From Cylindrotheca closterium (taxonomy: Eukaryota > Bacillariophyta > Bacillariophyceae > Bacillariales > Bacillariaceae): DNA of 64,000 nucleotides. The notes under the pieces were generated by a model. The model worked only from the letters and a program-made list of their open reading frames with translations. It searched no databases and was not told the origin of the DNA. The DNA is taken from the NCBI GenBank assembly GCA_933822405.4, contig CAKOGP040000102.1:1-64000 (forward strand), written 5' to 3'. Numbering within the stretch: the stretch's first letter is position 1; the number at the start of each line of letters is the position of its first letter. Below are positions 32,985 through 43,085 of this stretch, piece by piece. Both the position numbers and the translations under genes were made by a program.

Positions 32985-34709
32985 ATGATAAGGAGAATGG
33001 AATACGATGACGCCTCGGATAGTAGTAGTAACGAGTGCTCAGAAGCCTTCATCATTGATTGCGAGAGCTGCGATTCTTCCGTTTCCAGCATCTCTATGTA
33101 CGATTTGGATGACTTATCTTCGTCATCTGAGGAAGAAGATGACCATAAGGAGGGCATTAGGAATCGCAACAAAACCGAGAAGAAGAATCCATGTGTTGAC
33201 TTGGGTCTTACTCATATGAATTATGATCACCAACGAAGGACTCGAAAAACGAAGCCGGAGAAACGAAATACCGTGGAGAGTAACACTGGTGAAAGTAATG
33301 CTGAGAGTAACACTGCCGTTGCCTACGAGTTGCGTCCACGAAAACGACGTAGCGGTACGAGAAGAGGAGGGCGACGATCTGACTCCAAAGAACCATCTCA
33401 GAACAATGCATCAATTCGATCACATTCGTCTATAGACAAGGAGAAAATGTTGCCAGAAGAAGATAGACCTTCTCATGAAAAGCGACCTTCGATGAGCGAA
33501 ATGATTATGCGGGACATGGTCTCATCTTTGGACAAGGGGATGTTGCAAGATGAGCCTGCGCAAGAAAAGCGACCATCGATGAGCGAAATGGTCATGCAGG
33601 ACATGATTTCCCGAGGTCTCTTCGACGATGAAGACGAGGAATCTTCGGAGGACGAGGATGACTCAGTCGAATCCGATCATGACGAAGTTGTTACAGCTGC
33701 TGTTGATGATGACAGCGACTGCTGGAGTGAATCCCTTCGCGCTGATCTCAAGTCTCCCAAGTCTCAGCATACCACGAAGAAACTAGCATCATCAGTACTA
33801 CCGTCATCTACTGTTGGTGTGACATGGCCAAATCTTCGCCGCAGTATGACACCCGAACAGCGACAACTCGGAATCAGTGACCACGGGACGATCCATGATA
33901 TGGATTCGGACGGTGATTCGTCTATGGACAACACAATGTACAGCGGTGGTTCTTCCAGCACCTCCCTGGAATACGACTCTGGAAGAGAGTCGTCCAAATC
34001 CTCGGCAGAGTCGGAATCGGAATCGTCCTTTGAGCAGGAATCTCTCACCAACCATAGCTTATCGAGCCGAATAGCATCCATGATACTGCTATCTCCCATT
34101 CGGCGATCTCAGAGTTCGCACGGTCAATCTCTTCCAGAGACGCTACAGCAACTTGAGAATAACGAGGAAGTACCAGCTCTTGAAGAATCTCCATCCAGCA
34201 GCCACTCGAGCATCATCCAATCTACATCGAATCGTCGCGATTCGTATCGTTCCGTATCCTCCGCAGAGGTCACGGCCAAACGAAACCAAGTCCAAAACAA
34301 GTTGGAGCAGTTGGACGCCCACATGCTCAAGGTGTTTGGAAAACAGTCGGCTCCAGAACTTTCCGAGACGACCCGGAACATGATACGTGATCATTTGACC
34401 GGCAGTTCCAACCAATATACCAAGACAAAGGATATCATCATGACGGCAGCAAATGGATACCGCATTTCAAACAAGAGTATCAGGAGAGAGAGCCAACTCT
34501 ATCACATTGGTACCAGTCACAGTGCCACCAGTCTAAGCTTCCAAGCAAGCTCCAGACACCAAGACACCATGCTAAACCATTTACTACAAAACACTAGCAG
34601 CAAAAGTACCTCGGATCTATCGTCATTGGAAGCTAAGCGATCCAATGCCGAATTGAGCCGACGAAAACTACGAGAAGCCTTTCATACTCGTCTGAGTTTT
34701 ACTGGCTAG
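32985..34709 (+). CDS. Acidic, serine-rich, largely disordered protein
   Basis: 574 codons, single exon (ATG 32985; a second Met, MEYDDASDSSS, lies at residue 5). Ser, Asp and Glu clusters dominate, with basic patches (RPRKRRSGTRRGGRR at about residue 117) that could be nuclear signals. A motif, EKRPSMSEMIMRDM, occurs twice about 36 residues apart (about residues 165 and 201), the second as EKRPSMSEMVMQDM. The C-terminal third has a short helical segment (KRNQVQNKLEQLDAHMLKVF) and a long Ser-rich end. No enzyme motif is present. The composition suggests a phosphorylated scaffold or nuclear regulator; function unknown. Confidence 0.7.
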   Translation: MIRRMEYDDASDSSSNECSEAFIIDCESCDSSVSSISMYDLDDLSSSSEEEDDHKEGIRNRNKTEKKNPCVDLGLTHMNYDHQRRTRKTKPEKRNTVESNTGESNAESNTAVAYELRPRKRRSGTRRGGRRSDSKEPSQNNASIRSHSSIDKEKMLPEEDRPSHEKRPSMSEMIMRDMVSSLDKGMLQDEPAQEKRPSMSEMVMQDMISRGLFDDEDEESSEDEDDSVESDHDEVVTAAVDDDSDCWSESLRADLKSPKSQHTTKKLASSVLPSSTVGVTWPNLRRSMTPEQRQLGISDHGTIHDMDSDGDSSMDNTMYSGGSSSTSLEYDSGRESSKSSAESESESSFEQESLTNHSLSSRIASMILLSPIRRSQSSHGQSLPETLQQLENNEEVPALEESPSSSHSSIIQSTSNRRDSYRSVSSAEVTAKRNQVQNKLEQLDAHMLKVFGKQSAPELSETTRNMIRDHLTGSSNQYTKTKDIIMTAANGYRISNKSIRRESQLYHIGTSHSATSLSFQASSRHQDTMLNHLLQNTSSKSTSDLSSLEAKRSNAELSRRKLREAFHTRLSFTG

Positions 34710-35479
34710 TGCGTGCTTCGTGCTTTGCGGTTCAGTTCGCGATCGTTGTGTAGCAATCGTGCCATAATAGAAGAATGAGCGAGAGATGGAAACAGAAATC
34801 GTCAAATAGGTAGCTAGCTAGTAGTAGGTTCAAATAGCTACTACTAAAATAGCTGCCACCAGTGAGGATTCTTTCGTTTCAGATATAAAAACAATACAGT
34901 ATAATATGAAATTGGAACCAAAAAAAAGGCAAAGTTAGGCCTCATTTTGAAAGTTGAGAGAGTCAGTCTAGAATCAGGCGGTTCTAGTATTTTAATACTT
35001 GTTGGATACCAATCTGTTTTTTAATAAAGCCTCCTGGAGGCGGAATTGTGAGCGCAAAATGCAGCAGAGTTTGTTTTGAGAACTCTTGAGAAACGCAGAA
35101 CATTCTGAGTCGTTGTTCTGTTTGGGAAGATTTGAAATGGTTGGCGTTGGACGGGTTGCGCGTGCGTCAGATTGACAAAAAAAATAAAGACGCAGTAAAG
35201 CAAAAAAGAAATCTTTGGAAGTCATCCATGTTGTTTTGTACCAGTTTCTACGTAGAAGTGCAGGCTCATAACCAGCTTTTTCCGGCGGAATCGTCCCATG
35301 ATCGTGACTTATTCGACGACATTTTTTTCCTGGCTATCATTATTCCGATGCAAGAGCGCTACTGGCTTCAGTCGACAGTAATACTTTCACTCGTTGACAA
35401 ATAAAGCTCTGTTTTTCAAGTTGAACCTTAGCACCACACCAAGCTAAACACCCCTCACGCTCTGTTTACGGATATCAAC
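34710..35479. other. Intergenic
   Basis: 770 bp. An open frame at 35132-35404 has no good start context or recognisable domain and is not called. A TAGCTAGCTAGTAGTAGG stretch lies at about 34811. Confidence 0.5.
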
Positions 35480-36571
35480 ATGGCGCTACTACGAAGACAT
35501 CATCTAAAATCCTCTAAGAAGTTGACCAAAAATGGGTCATCGTTCGCATTAGCAACCAAAGCCAATAAGGTATCGACCACCTCCGTGGCCATTCCTGTGC
35601 CCACACGACGTGTTTCCGATCCAGATATTGATACTAGACATCAGCATCATCATCAGCCTCGAGACTTGGCATCTAGTGAAGACGCTTCGATTGCTTCTTC
35701 ATCTTATTCAGATGAGGTCTCCTGTCAACCTGTGATCAACCAACTTCGGTCATCACAGGATGATGGCGCTCCCGTGATGGGTCTGAACTCTTCCACACCA
35801 AAATCCGTCTCAATTGTACCCGAATCAGTATCGGAATCAAAAGATAGCACTTTGAAGACACAACCCAATGGTGGTAATGCACAATTGTCCTTTCAAGACA
35901 TGTTTCAGAAATGGCATTCCAATCGTATTGTCAAACGAAGGCTTCCGTCTGTGCAAGCCTTCCCTAAATTGTCCCCATTCGAAGGCTTTCATGAATCTAA
36001 TACTGCACAAGGTTATACCTTTGGTCCTTACTTTGATCGCTGGTATGTCAAACAGCAGAAACGGTCGGCTGCGATGCCGTCGCCAAGTTCACGAAAACGA
36101 CCCAGTCCCATCAACTATCCTTCCAATTCTGGCGACAATGCAGTGGCTTCACCAAATCCCCCCGCTCCCAAGAAACAAAAGTCTCAGTCTGAAGCATCTT
36201 CGATTCAGCAGCAACGAAATCTGAATAGCCTTCACAAATGGAATGCTGTCAATGCGCTGTATCGATCCGAGATTGTCGAATTACCGGTTTCCTTTGTTCC
36301 TGGACCTTACACTGTGATCATGGGACGCCGACTCAAGGCCCCAGGCTGCGTCCATCTTCGCTATGTAACGGATCAATATGCCAAGGAATACAAACAGAGT
36401 GACGCCATGGCCAAGTCGCGGATTGTCACCCTCATCCTCAAGATAATCTACGAAAAGGCTCCTATTGGGGCCTTTGTCAGATGCAAGGCACGACGCTATT
36501 ACGAGGTGGAAGACTTGATTGCCCGGGAAAAGATTGTATCCGAACTCATTGCGGGTGGGTTGCAGATTTAA
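35480..36571 (+). CDS. DUF6824-like protein
   Basis: 363 codons, single exon. The basic N-terminus (MALLRRHHLKSSKKLTK) and Ser/Pro-rich middle are probably disordered. Two short related blocks, FQDMFQKWHSNRIVKRR and FGPYFDRWYVKQQKRS, lie at about residues 138 and 182. The last ~95 residues match the DUF6824 pattern of diatoms: VIMGRRLKAPGCVHLRYVTD, then YAKEYKQSDAMAKSRIVTLI and FVRCKARRYYEVEDLIAREK (usual form: D.l.GRG...  PGN..YR.LV....  .Y......K..i...I...I...G.FL......W.EV.D..AREK). In many relatives DUF6824 is linked to nuclear regulatory proteins; the molecular role is not established. Confidence 0.75.
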   Translation: MALLRRHHLKSSKKLTKNGSSFALATKANKVSTTSVAIPVPTRRVSDPDIDTRHQHHHQPRDLASSEDASIASSSYSDEVSCQPVINQLRSSQDDGAPVMGLNSSTPKSVSIVPESVSESKDSTLKTQPNGGNAQLSFQDMFQKWHSNRIVKRRLPSVQAFPKLSPFEGFHESNTAQGYTFGPYFDRWYVKQQKRSAAMPSPSSRKRPSPINYPSNSGDNAVASPNPPAPKKQKSQSEASSIQQQRNLNSLHKWNAVNALYRSEIVELPVSFVPGPYTVIMGRRLKAPGCVHLRYVTDQYAKEYKQSDAMAKSRIVTLILKIIYEKAPIGAFVRCKARRYYEVEDLIAREKIVSELIAGGLQI

Positions 36572-37348
36572 AACAAAAATTAAAGCAGCAGACTATAAAC
36601 GACCACAATTATTTTGCGCCCCTGGGATGGAGCATATCAGGCAAGGTGGGGTTGGGTCCATGATATATACCGTATGCTACATACATACTCTCTGAATACA
36701 CATAACTGAATATCTAATAGACGAACAATACATTACACACTATTGAATACACAGAATGATAGGCTAAGATACTAACTGCAGTAAGATATTGAGTGACCGT
36801 TTCGCCCGTTTCGCATTTTAGGTTCTCATTTCAAATGTCGATCAGAAAGAGGAAGAATCGACTAGCTCGACCATTCAAAAATATGAAAAGTCTAATTCTT
36901 ATTTTTTTTAATAAATATTACATAATTGCACAAGGGTAGTGCCGCCATTCTCACTGTCCAATCTGCCAGCCCACGAAAATTTATAGAACGCACCTACCGA
37001 AGATATGTCCTGGCGTTGATTCATTCAATCCAGTGCCAAATTGAGCATAGTTTACGAAGCTCAATACCTTTGGGTCATTCTTCTTTTACGTGGTATCATC
37101 ATTCATTTTTCATGACGAAGCAAGCCCAATCGATTGTGGACAGATTACGCAATCTGTGCTTTTATTGTCTTAGTGTTGATGATGATGATAGAGTTCTGTG
37201 CATCTCTCATGGAAATATGCTTTTACTGTACTGTGTGTACGTTGCATTCATTTTTAGCAGGCCTAGAGCAGTACCTCAAAGGCGAAGATCACAAAATCAC
37301 ATCAATATATCAGCATATGTGTACCGCGGTATAGCATTCTCCTCTTTC
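36572..37348. other. Intergenic / 5' region of the next gene
   Basis: 777 bp. The frame of the next gene is open upstream to 36926, but that part is rich in Cys, Phe and Tyr and looks untranslated. No tRNA or repeat was seen. Confidence 0.45.
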
Positions 37349-39118
37349 ATGCCGGTGGTGTCAAGCTCTATTGTTGGAGCACATGATGATGTCTCTCTCA
37401 TTCGGATAAACTCTTCAACCAGAAATGGCTCCATAAACTCTTCAACCAGAAATGGCAGCAATGACGTGAAAAGCTCAGCCACCAAAGCTGACGAATACAC
37501 AGATGATGATAGTAATAAGGAGGCTGCCTGTAATAATAGTAGTAACTGGCTTCGGCAAGCTGCTGAATTATTGAACAGTCAGTGGCCCAAAGGTGGGTCC
37601 GTGGACGCCTACAAGGATAAATGCATCAATGAGCATCCGATCTCTAATCGTCAACAATCTGATGATGAATCCTCCTCTCCAAGCGTGTTCTATGGACTTC
37701 CATCAAGCTACCTTTTGATTCACGAAAATGAGTGCATTGGGTAGGTGATATGTATGACTCGCTGACTCACTGACTCACTGATTCTTTACAAGTGAATGCT
37801 AATTGTACATTGCATCTTTCTTCTTCTTACTTTTCCCCAATGCGCAATTTGAAGTCATGGCCGATTGACAGAGTGTTTTGAAAGCGCAGGAGGAAATGCA
37901 GCAGCAGTCACTTTTATTGTGATCCATTCGACAAAGCAATACCATGGATTTGGAAGGAAACTCATGGCATTGCTGGAAGAAGAGGCAAAGCGGTTGGGAT
38001 ATCATTATATTTATCTGTGGACCAAGACGGCCATTGGATTCTATGAAAAGATCGGATACGCGGAATGCCAACGAGTCTCATTGAAACGAGCTTGTCTCAA
38101 GAAATTGGTATCTGGAGAAGTGGAATCATTGGAGGCTCTACTAATGAAGCGTCAGTCCAAAATAAACATGGCTTTAAACGGAACTAACAGTACCAGTACG
38201 GCCGGCGAGAAGTGTAGTGCACGGGCGGTATTTGGTACGAAGAAGGAAACAATCCTCCTTCCGCCAGATGACAACGACCGCAACAATGACGTACCAGATG
38301 TTTGGATGAAGAAGCGGTTGGTGGAACGAGTTGGATCTATTCATATACCACTAGATCAGCGAATGTTGGAACTTGAAAAGGTTGCGGATGAATCTACAAC
38401 TGAAGGTCAAAACAAGGATAATGACAACAGCTGTTGGTACTATCGGATTGTGTCAATACCTTGGCAGGCACAGATTGGGCCCTCTTGCGGACTCGCTGCA
38501 TTACGAATGGGAAGGGAGTATTTCATGGCATCTGCAAATAATGGATCGCCCAGTGATGGGGACCAGCAACAGCTACCGTCACTGCTCCAAGAAGCCCAAG
38601 AACGAGGTTTTACTCAAGATGGGGAGATATTCGACGCCAATCACTTGAAGGAGATGGCAATTCATGTATGTGGTATTGACTCCGAAATAGTAAAAGTTCC
38701 AGAGTTGACCCCTAGCAAAGTGAATGCTACGTTAGCAAAAGGGGGTGTCTTTATACTTCCATACGATTCCAGTGCGAGAACGCGGTTGCCAGCGAAGCTA
38801 TCGGGCCAAAGTGCGCACTATGGAATCATTGTTGGTATCGCCCTTGTAGCAGATAGCTTCATTGCAGCTAAAGATGATAAGACAATGGGGAAATTACAAC
38901 CACTTGTACCGGAAAAGGAGAAGCTCTTGGACGGAGACCGAAGAAAAGTATATTTGATGGTGCAACATGGACTATCGCCAAATCTTTCCATTGCACCTTG
39001 GATTGCTTTCATGGAATCAAACGCACAACTGATTGGTTTTGATGAAAGCAAGTTTGGAACAGCCAAGCTCGACCTCAAAGGTCGAATCGTTGTTTGCAGA
39101 GGACTGCTAGAATCATAG
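37349..39118 (+). CDS. Fused NAA80-like N-acetyltransferase and ACTMAP-like actin maturation protease
   Basis: Two exons, 37349-37740 and 37855-39118. The 114 bp intron starts GTAGGTGATA and ends TTTGAAG. Splicing restores ECIG-HGRLTECF in phase and gives 551 residues. Residues ~70-205 are a GNAT domain close to NAA80: AAELLNSQWP, GHGRL, the acetyl-CoA motif QYHGFGRKLM (about 159) and FYEKIGYA (about 193). After an Asn/Lys-rich linker, residues ~325-551 match the actin maturation protease ACTMAP (C19orf54): QAQIGPSCGLAALRMG with Cys 342, ERGFTQDGEIFDANHL, ILPYD, SAHYGIIVG with His 452, and FMESNAQL with Asn 520. In animals ACTMAP removes the acetylated first residue of actin and NAA80 then acetylates the new acidic end. 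One chain carrying both would do successive steps on actin (inference). The ATG at 37349 is the best start; upstream frame is unlikely. A 27 bp tandem repeat encodes SSTRNGSIN twice near residue 35. Confidence 0.82.
37741..37854 (+). other. Intron in the NAA80-ACTMAP fusion gene
   Basis: 114 bp, GTAGGTGATA...TTTGAAG. Removing it joins the acetyltransferase N-terminal half (ending ENECIG) to HGRLTECFES, which is exactly where NAA80 proteins have the V-G-H-A-R-L strand. Inside are GACTCACT repeats and a pyrimidine-rich TTTCTTCTTCTTACTTTTCCCC before the acceptor. Confidence 0.85.
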
Positions 39119-39244
39119 GGTTGGTTACTGCACATAAGATATAAGCTACATACCATTGAATGATTCATCTATTAAACTCTGTCCATTTCGTTTCGGATGG
39201 TTTTAATAATTTCAACATTAGTATACATGGACGATGCGATGCCT

Positions 39245-40636
39245 TTACTTCTTTCTCATAAAATACAGTTCTGGATTTGTATAGATGTCATCATTCTCTT
39301 CAGTTTTGAATTCAGAAGACAGTTCAAAGTTCTGCGCGTCCAGGTCATATGTATCCTGGCGACCCATGTTGATGTCCCAAGCTGAGGATCCGTGAATTCC
39401 GCGGTCGGAACTTGTCTTCTTTTTCCGCTTCGGTTGGCCGGCCACAATGGACGGAGGTTTCATCTCTTTTACGGCATCTTTTGGATCGTGTTGCTCATTC
39501 CTCGGGCGTTGCTCATTCCTCGGGTTTTCATTCTTCTGTGAATGCTTTCGAAGCTTCCACTTCTTTCTCATCATTGGGTACAAGAATGCAAGCAGATTCG
39601 GAAGACCTTGAAGTGGCGACATTGCCGCTGCCAGGAAAAGCAAACCATATGGGACTGGTCTTCCAATCAGCTGCAATATCCTAACGCATGAGAGTGGCGT
39701 CCAAGTGATGTAGAAAGCCATTGCATATCGTAAGCATTGATTTGCGATTTCTTGTCTCCTCCTTGCGTACATTTTGATTTGCTGCTTTTGTTTCTTTCGA
39801 ACAATTCTGGATACTCTACCATCATGATCTGCTGCATCTTCTGACGAGCCGATGCTTGCACTGTCGTCGAGTGGCCCCAAGCCTTCGCTATCTACATCTG
39901 CTGATGAGCTATCAGTACTAATTTCTTGTCCACAGTACATTTCGTCTTCGTCATTTCCTTTCGCATCTTGCGAAATATTCCTAACTGACTTTGATGGCAT
40001 CCACTTGGTCACGTGTCCTTCCGCAACTTTTGTCACTCTATGGACGTATAGAAAGACAAAAATCAAGTTGATCCCGACAAATAGCATTGCTGACCACAAT
40101 GGGACGTAAAAAAGAACCATTCGATACAGGTTCACGTCGAGATCTGGCCTGTCTTCTTGTGGCGCGATCCAGCACCAGAGGATCGCTGGCCCAATGATGT
40201 CCATAACAGTGACAGTGATAGAAGACGCAAGACCAAATCCAATTGGTATCAAGTGAAAAAGATGACCCCACTTGGCAAAATGCTTCTCTTTCCAACCATA
40301 TTTGATCGCCAATAAGTAGAATGCACCCATCGAAGCAACGTACAAATGTGATGAGATGCTATACTGAGTGAAGAATCCTTGTATACGACACGTCGCTTCA
40401 TTTCCAACAGCGAAAGCTGCACCTGAATCAGCTGGCATTGGCCATGTGCTCAAAAAATGTGCAAAACTGCTCAGCATATCAGCAAAGCACATCCCGATCA
40501 CCAACCGGTTGTAGAATCCCTTCTTTGCATCTTCACTAAAGAATATGATGTACACTGCAGTCGAGAGACTGAATACGAAACTCAGTCCTCCTGAAATCTT
40601 GGGTATCAATTCGAGAGCTTCTTGCGATGATACCAT
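39245..40636 (-). CDS. Seven-transmembrane receptor-like protein, copy A
   Basis: 463 residues, single exon. Seven hydrophobic segments lie at about 14-32, 44-64, 86-112, 124-146, 170-198, 303-324 and 332-354. A Cys near the start of TM3 (EATCRIQGFF) and a Trp/Cys pair in the second outer loop (LWCWIAPQ) could form the usual disulfide. TM7 carries SPLQGLPNLLAFLYP, a QG..N...Y-type ending as in cAMP/secretin-like receptors. The third inner loop is long, acidic and Ser-rich, then strongly basic (KQQIKMYARRR). The C-terminus ends YFMRKK. It looks like a G-protein-coupled receptor of the cAMP-receptor-like or rhodopsin-like type; ligand unknown. It converges with the fusion gene (126 bp apart) and is the most diverged of four tandem copies. 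Confidence 0.78.
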   Translation of the reverse strand: MVSSQEALELIPKISGGLSFVFSLSTAVYIIFFSEDAKKGFYNRLVIGMCFADMLSSFAHFLSTWPMPADSGAAFAVGNEATCRIQGFFTQYSISSHLYVASMGAFYLLAIKYGWKEKHFAKWGHLFHLIPIGFGLASSITVTVMDIIGPAILWCWIAPQEDRPDLDVNLYRMVLFYVPLWSAMLFVGINLIFVFLYVHRVTKVAEGHVTKWMPSKSVRNISQDAKGNDEDEMYCGQEISTDSSSADVDSEGLGPLDDSASIGSSEDAADHDGRVSRIVRKKQKQQIKMYARRRQEIANQCLRYAMAFYITWTPLSCVRILQLIGRPVPYGLLFLAAAMSPLQGLPNLLAFLYPMMRKKWKLRKHSQKNENPRNEQRPRNEQHDPKDAVKEMKPPSIVAGQPKRKKKTSSDRGIHGSSAWDINMGRQDTYDLDAQNFELSSEFKTEENDDIYTNPELYFMRKK

Positions 40637-41192
40637 TTCGTTTTTTGTGTGCGGTAGTGTTTTGGAAATACCGGTACAGCGAAGTATAAAATATATGTAC
40701 CGGTATTATATATAGGTCTTTGATGGTTCCCGCGCAAATAATGACCGTTTTAGAACAAAAAACTTTTCTGAGCTTCTTTTCTGAGAGCGAATTGCAAAAC
40801 ACCGCCTGTAGAACAACACACATTCTACGTGGGCCCGCTGTAAAATGGTTCGAAATGCATATGCGCCCTTCTAAATTGAATTACGTGTGCGATATCATCA
40901 TCTCTAAAGCAAAATCAAGATTGCGAAAAACGTGATTTAACACTGGTGCCATGCATGATAACAGTCATATGCTGCGGTTCGTACTGGTACCATCATAGTG
41001 TCGGCCCGGAAAAAAAGAGGGAGTGTCAAAACAACATTCGAGGAAACGGAACAATTTTTTGATTATTATGTAGATGTTTGACCTTAGCTGCTCCCTGACT
41101 CTTTGCACCCCATTGCAGAATTAGGAAGAATGAGAAATCCTCGGCACATTGCATTTTAATCTAACGATTGCAAGTTTTCTTGGACTATACCG

Positions 41193-42542
41193 TTACTTCT
41201 TTCTCATGAAGTACATTTCTGGACGCGTATAGATGTCATTCTGCTCCTCGCTTTTGATATCGGAAGATAGCTGAAAGTCATGCGTGTGCTGATACCCCAT
41301 ACTGAGACCCCAAGCTGAAGATCCATGAATGCCACGGATCTTCTTGTAAGTCGGGTGTGCTGGCTGGCTGGTCACAATGGCCGGAGGTTTCGTCTCTTCC
41401 ACTCCCTCCTTAAGATTTTTTTGGTCGTTCTTCTGCGCTCGCTTTCGGTGCTTCCATTTCTTTCTGATCATCGGGTATAGGAAAGCAAGCAGATTTGGAA
41501 GCCCTTGTAGTGGCGTCATTACCACTGACATGACAAGCAAACCATATGGAACTGGTCTTTCGAAAAGCTGCAGTAGCCGAACGCACGACAATGGGGTCCA
41601 GGTGATGTAGAACGCCAAGGCAAATCGTAAGCACTGATATGCGATTTCGCGTCGCCTTCTTGCGTACATTTTGATTTGCTCTTTTTGTTTGTTTCGAACG
41701 ATGGTCGACACTCTGCCACGTTCTTCTGGTGGTGCGTCCTCGGAAGAAGAAATGCTTCCACTGTCGTCGAGAGGCTCGTTAGTTTCATTTTCTTCTTCTT
41801 CTGAGCTATCGCTACTCAATTCTTGTCCGCAATAGATCTCTTCTTCTTCTTCGTCATCATTTGATTCAGCATCTTGCGAAAGATTCTTAACCGACTTTTC
41901 TGGCATCCATTTGACAACATGTTCTTCAGCCACTTTTGTCACTTTACGGACGTAAAGAAAGACAAAGATTAAGATTACACCGACAAATAACATTGCCAGC
42001 CACAATGGGACGTAGAACAAAGCCATTCGGTATAAGTTCACTGCGAGATCTGGCCTGTCGTCTTGAGGCGCGATCCAACACCAGAGGTTCGCTGGCCCAA
42101 TGATATCCAAGACTGTGACAGCGATGGAAGATCCGAGTCCAAATCCAACCGGTACGAAATGGAAAAGAGGACCCCACTTGGCAAAATGCCTCTCTTTCCA
42201 ACCGTATTTTATCGCCAGTAGGTAGAATGCACCGATTGAACCAACGTATAACTGGGATGAAATGCTGTATTGGATAAAGAAACCTTGTATACGGCACGTC
42301 GCCTCGTTTCCAGCAGCGATCACTGCGTCTGAATCGGTTGGCATGGGCCATGTGCTGAAGAAGAAAGCCAAACTGCTCAGCATATCTGCGAAGCACATCC
42401 CGATCACCAACCTATTGTAGAATCCCTTCTTTGTATCGTCACTAAAGAATATGATATATACCGCAGTCGAAAGACTGAATACGAAGCTCAGTCCTCCGGT
42501 AAACTTGGGTATTATTTCTAGTACTTCTTGCGATGAAACCAT
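41193..42542 (-). CDS. Seven-transmembrane receptor-like protein, copy B
   Basis: 449 residues, single exon, start MVSSQEVLEIIPKFTGG. Same plan as copy A: TM1 GGLSFVFSLSTAVYIIFF, LWCWIAPQDDRPDL in the outer loop, TM7 TPLQGLPNLLAFLYP. The third inner loop holds an acidic run (DDEEEEEIYCGQE) and SSDSSEEEENE. The C-terminus is RGIHGSSAWGLSMGYQ...PEMYFMRKK. The C-tail motif RGIHGSSAW..(S)MG.Q.T is shared by all four copies and is unusual enough to be a docking or trafficking signal (inference). 556 bp separate it from copy A. Confidence 0.78.
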   Translation of the reverse strand: MVSSQEVLEIIPKFTGGLSFVFSLSTAVYIIFFSDDTKKGFYNRLVIGMCFADMLSSLAFFFSTWPMPTDSDAVIAAGNEATCRIQGFFIQYSISSQLYVGSIGAFYLLAIKYGWKERHFAKWGPLFHFVPVGFGLGSSIAVTVLDIIGPANLWCWIAPQDDRPDLAVNLYRMALFYVPLWLAMLFVGVILIFVFLYVRKVTKVAEEHVVKWMPEKSVKNLSQDAESNDDEEEEEIYCGQELSSDSSEEEENETNEPLDDSGSISSSEDAPPEERGRVSTIVRNKQKEQIKMYARRRREIAYQCLRFALAFYITWTPLSCVRLLQLFERPVPYGLLVMSVVMTPLQGLPNLLAFLYPMIRKKWKHRKRAQKNDQKNLKEGVEETKPPAIVTSQPAHPTYKKIRGIHGSSAWGLSMGYQHTHDFQLSSDIKSEEQNDIYTRPEMYFMRKK

Positions 42543-42924
42543 CGTGTTGTTATTGTTATTGTTCTCGTGTTAAAATTTCTTTGGAAATGTTCAATGTTGT
42601 AGGTTCACATGAAAAATGAACGCAGTTGGAGTTTACCGCCCTTCTGGGTTGCCCCTGCCACGTCCCGCCAATTAATTAAAGTCGCTTTCTTGTTTGAAAA
42701 ATTATATATTGAACACAAACCAAAAATAGAAAAGTTAGTCCGGGGCAATCTGAAATCACGCACGACACCGTTCCATCAATCAAGAGATGCGTTCCACTGG
42801 ACCCCCCGCAACTCGTCTATCGACCGACCGTTTCCGAATTTCACATCTCCGACTTCTTTGACTACCAAATGGTTTTCAATACACCCCTGAGCCGGGGCAT
42901 TGTTGTAGCAAAATATTGTTTTTG

Positions 42925-43085
42925 ATCGGTTTCGTGTTGCAGTGACGTGTTTCGATTTCTTTGATCGGTTTCAAAATCGTTTGATCGGTTTCGTGTCGCA
43001 GTGACTTGTTTCGATTTCTTTGATCGGTTTCAAAATGGTTTGATCGGTTTCTTGTCGCAGTGACTTGTTTGATCGGTTTCAAAAA
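42925..43085. repeat. Tandem repeat of a ~60 bp TTTGATCGGTTTC unit
   Basis: About two and a half copies of TTTGATCGGTTTCGTGTYGC followed by AGTGACKTGTTTCGATTTCT and TTGATCGGTTTCAAAATSG. TGATCGGTTTC itself occurs seven times or more. It lies in the 1.4 kb spacer between receptor copies B and C. No gene is supported in the rest of that spacer (42543-43976); the frame at 43156-43485 has no coding character. Confidence 0.8.

Noticed and set aside
36926..37348. N-terminal extension of the NAA80-ACTMAP gene
   Set aside because: The frame is open but begins without ATG, is Cys/Phe/Tyr-rich, and precedes a plausible ATG at 37349. Transcript data could reverse this.
42925..43085. CRISPR-like array
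   Set aside because: The ~60 bp units are contiguous, imperfect tandem repeats without unique spacers, and the genome is eukaryotic.
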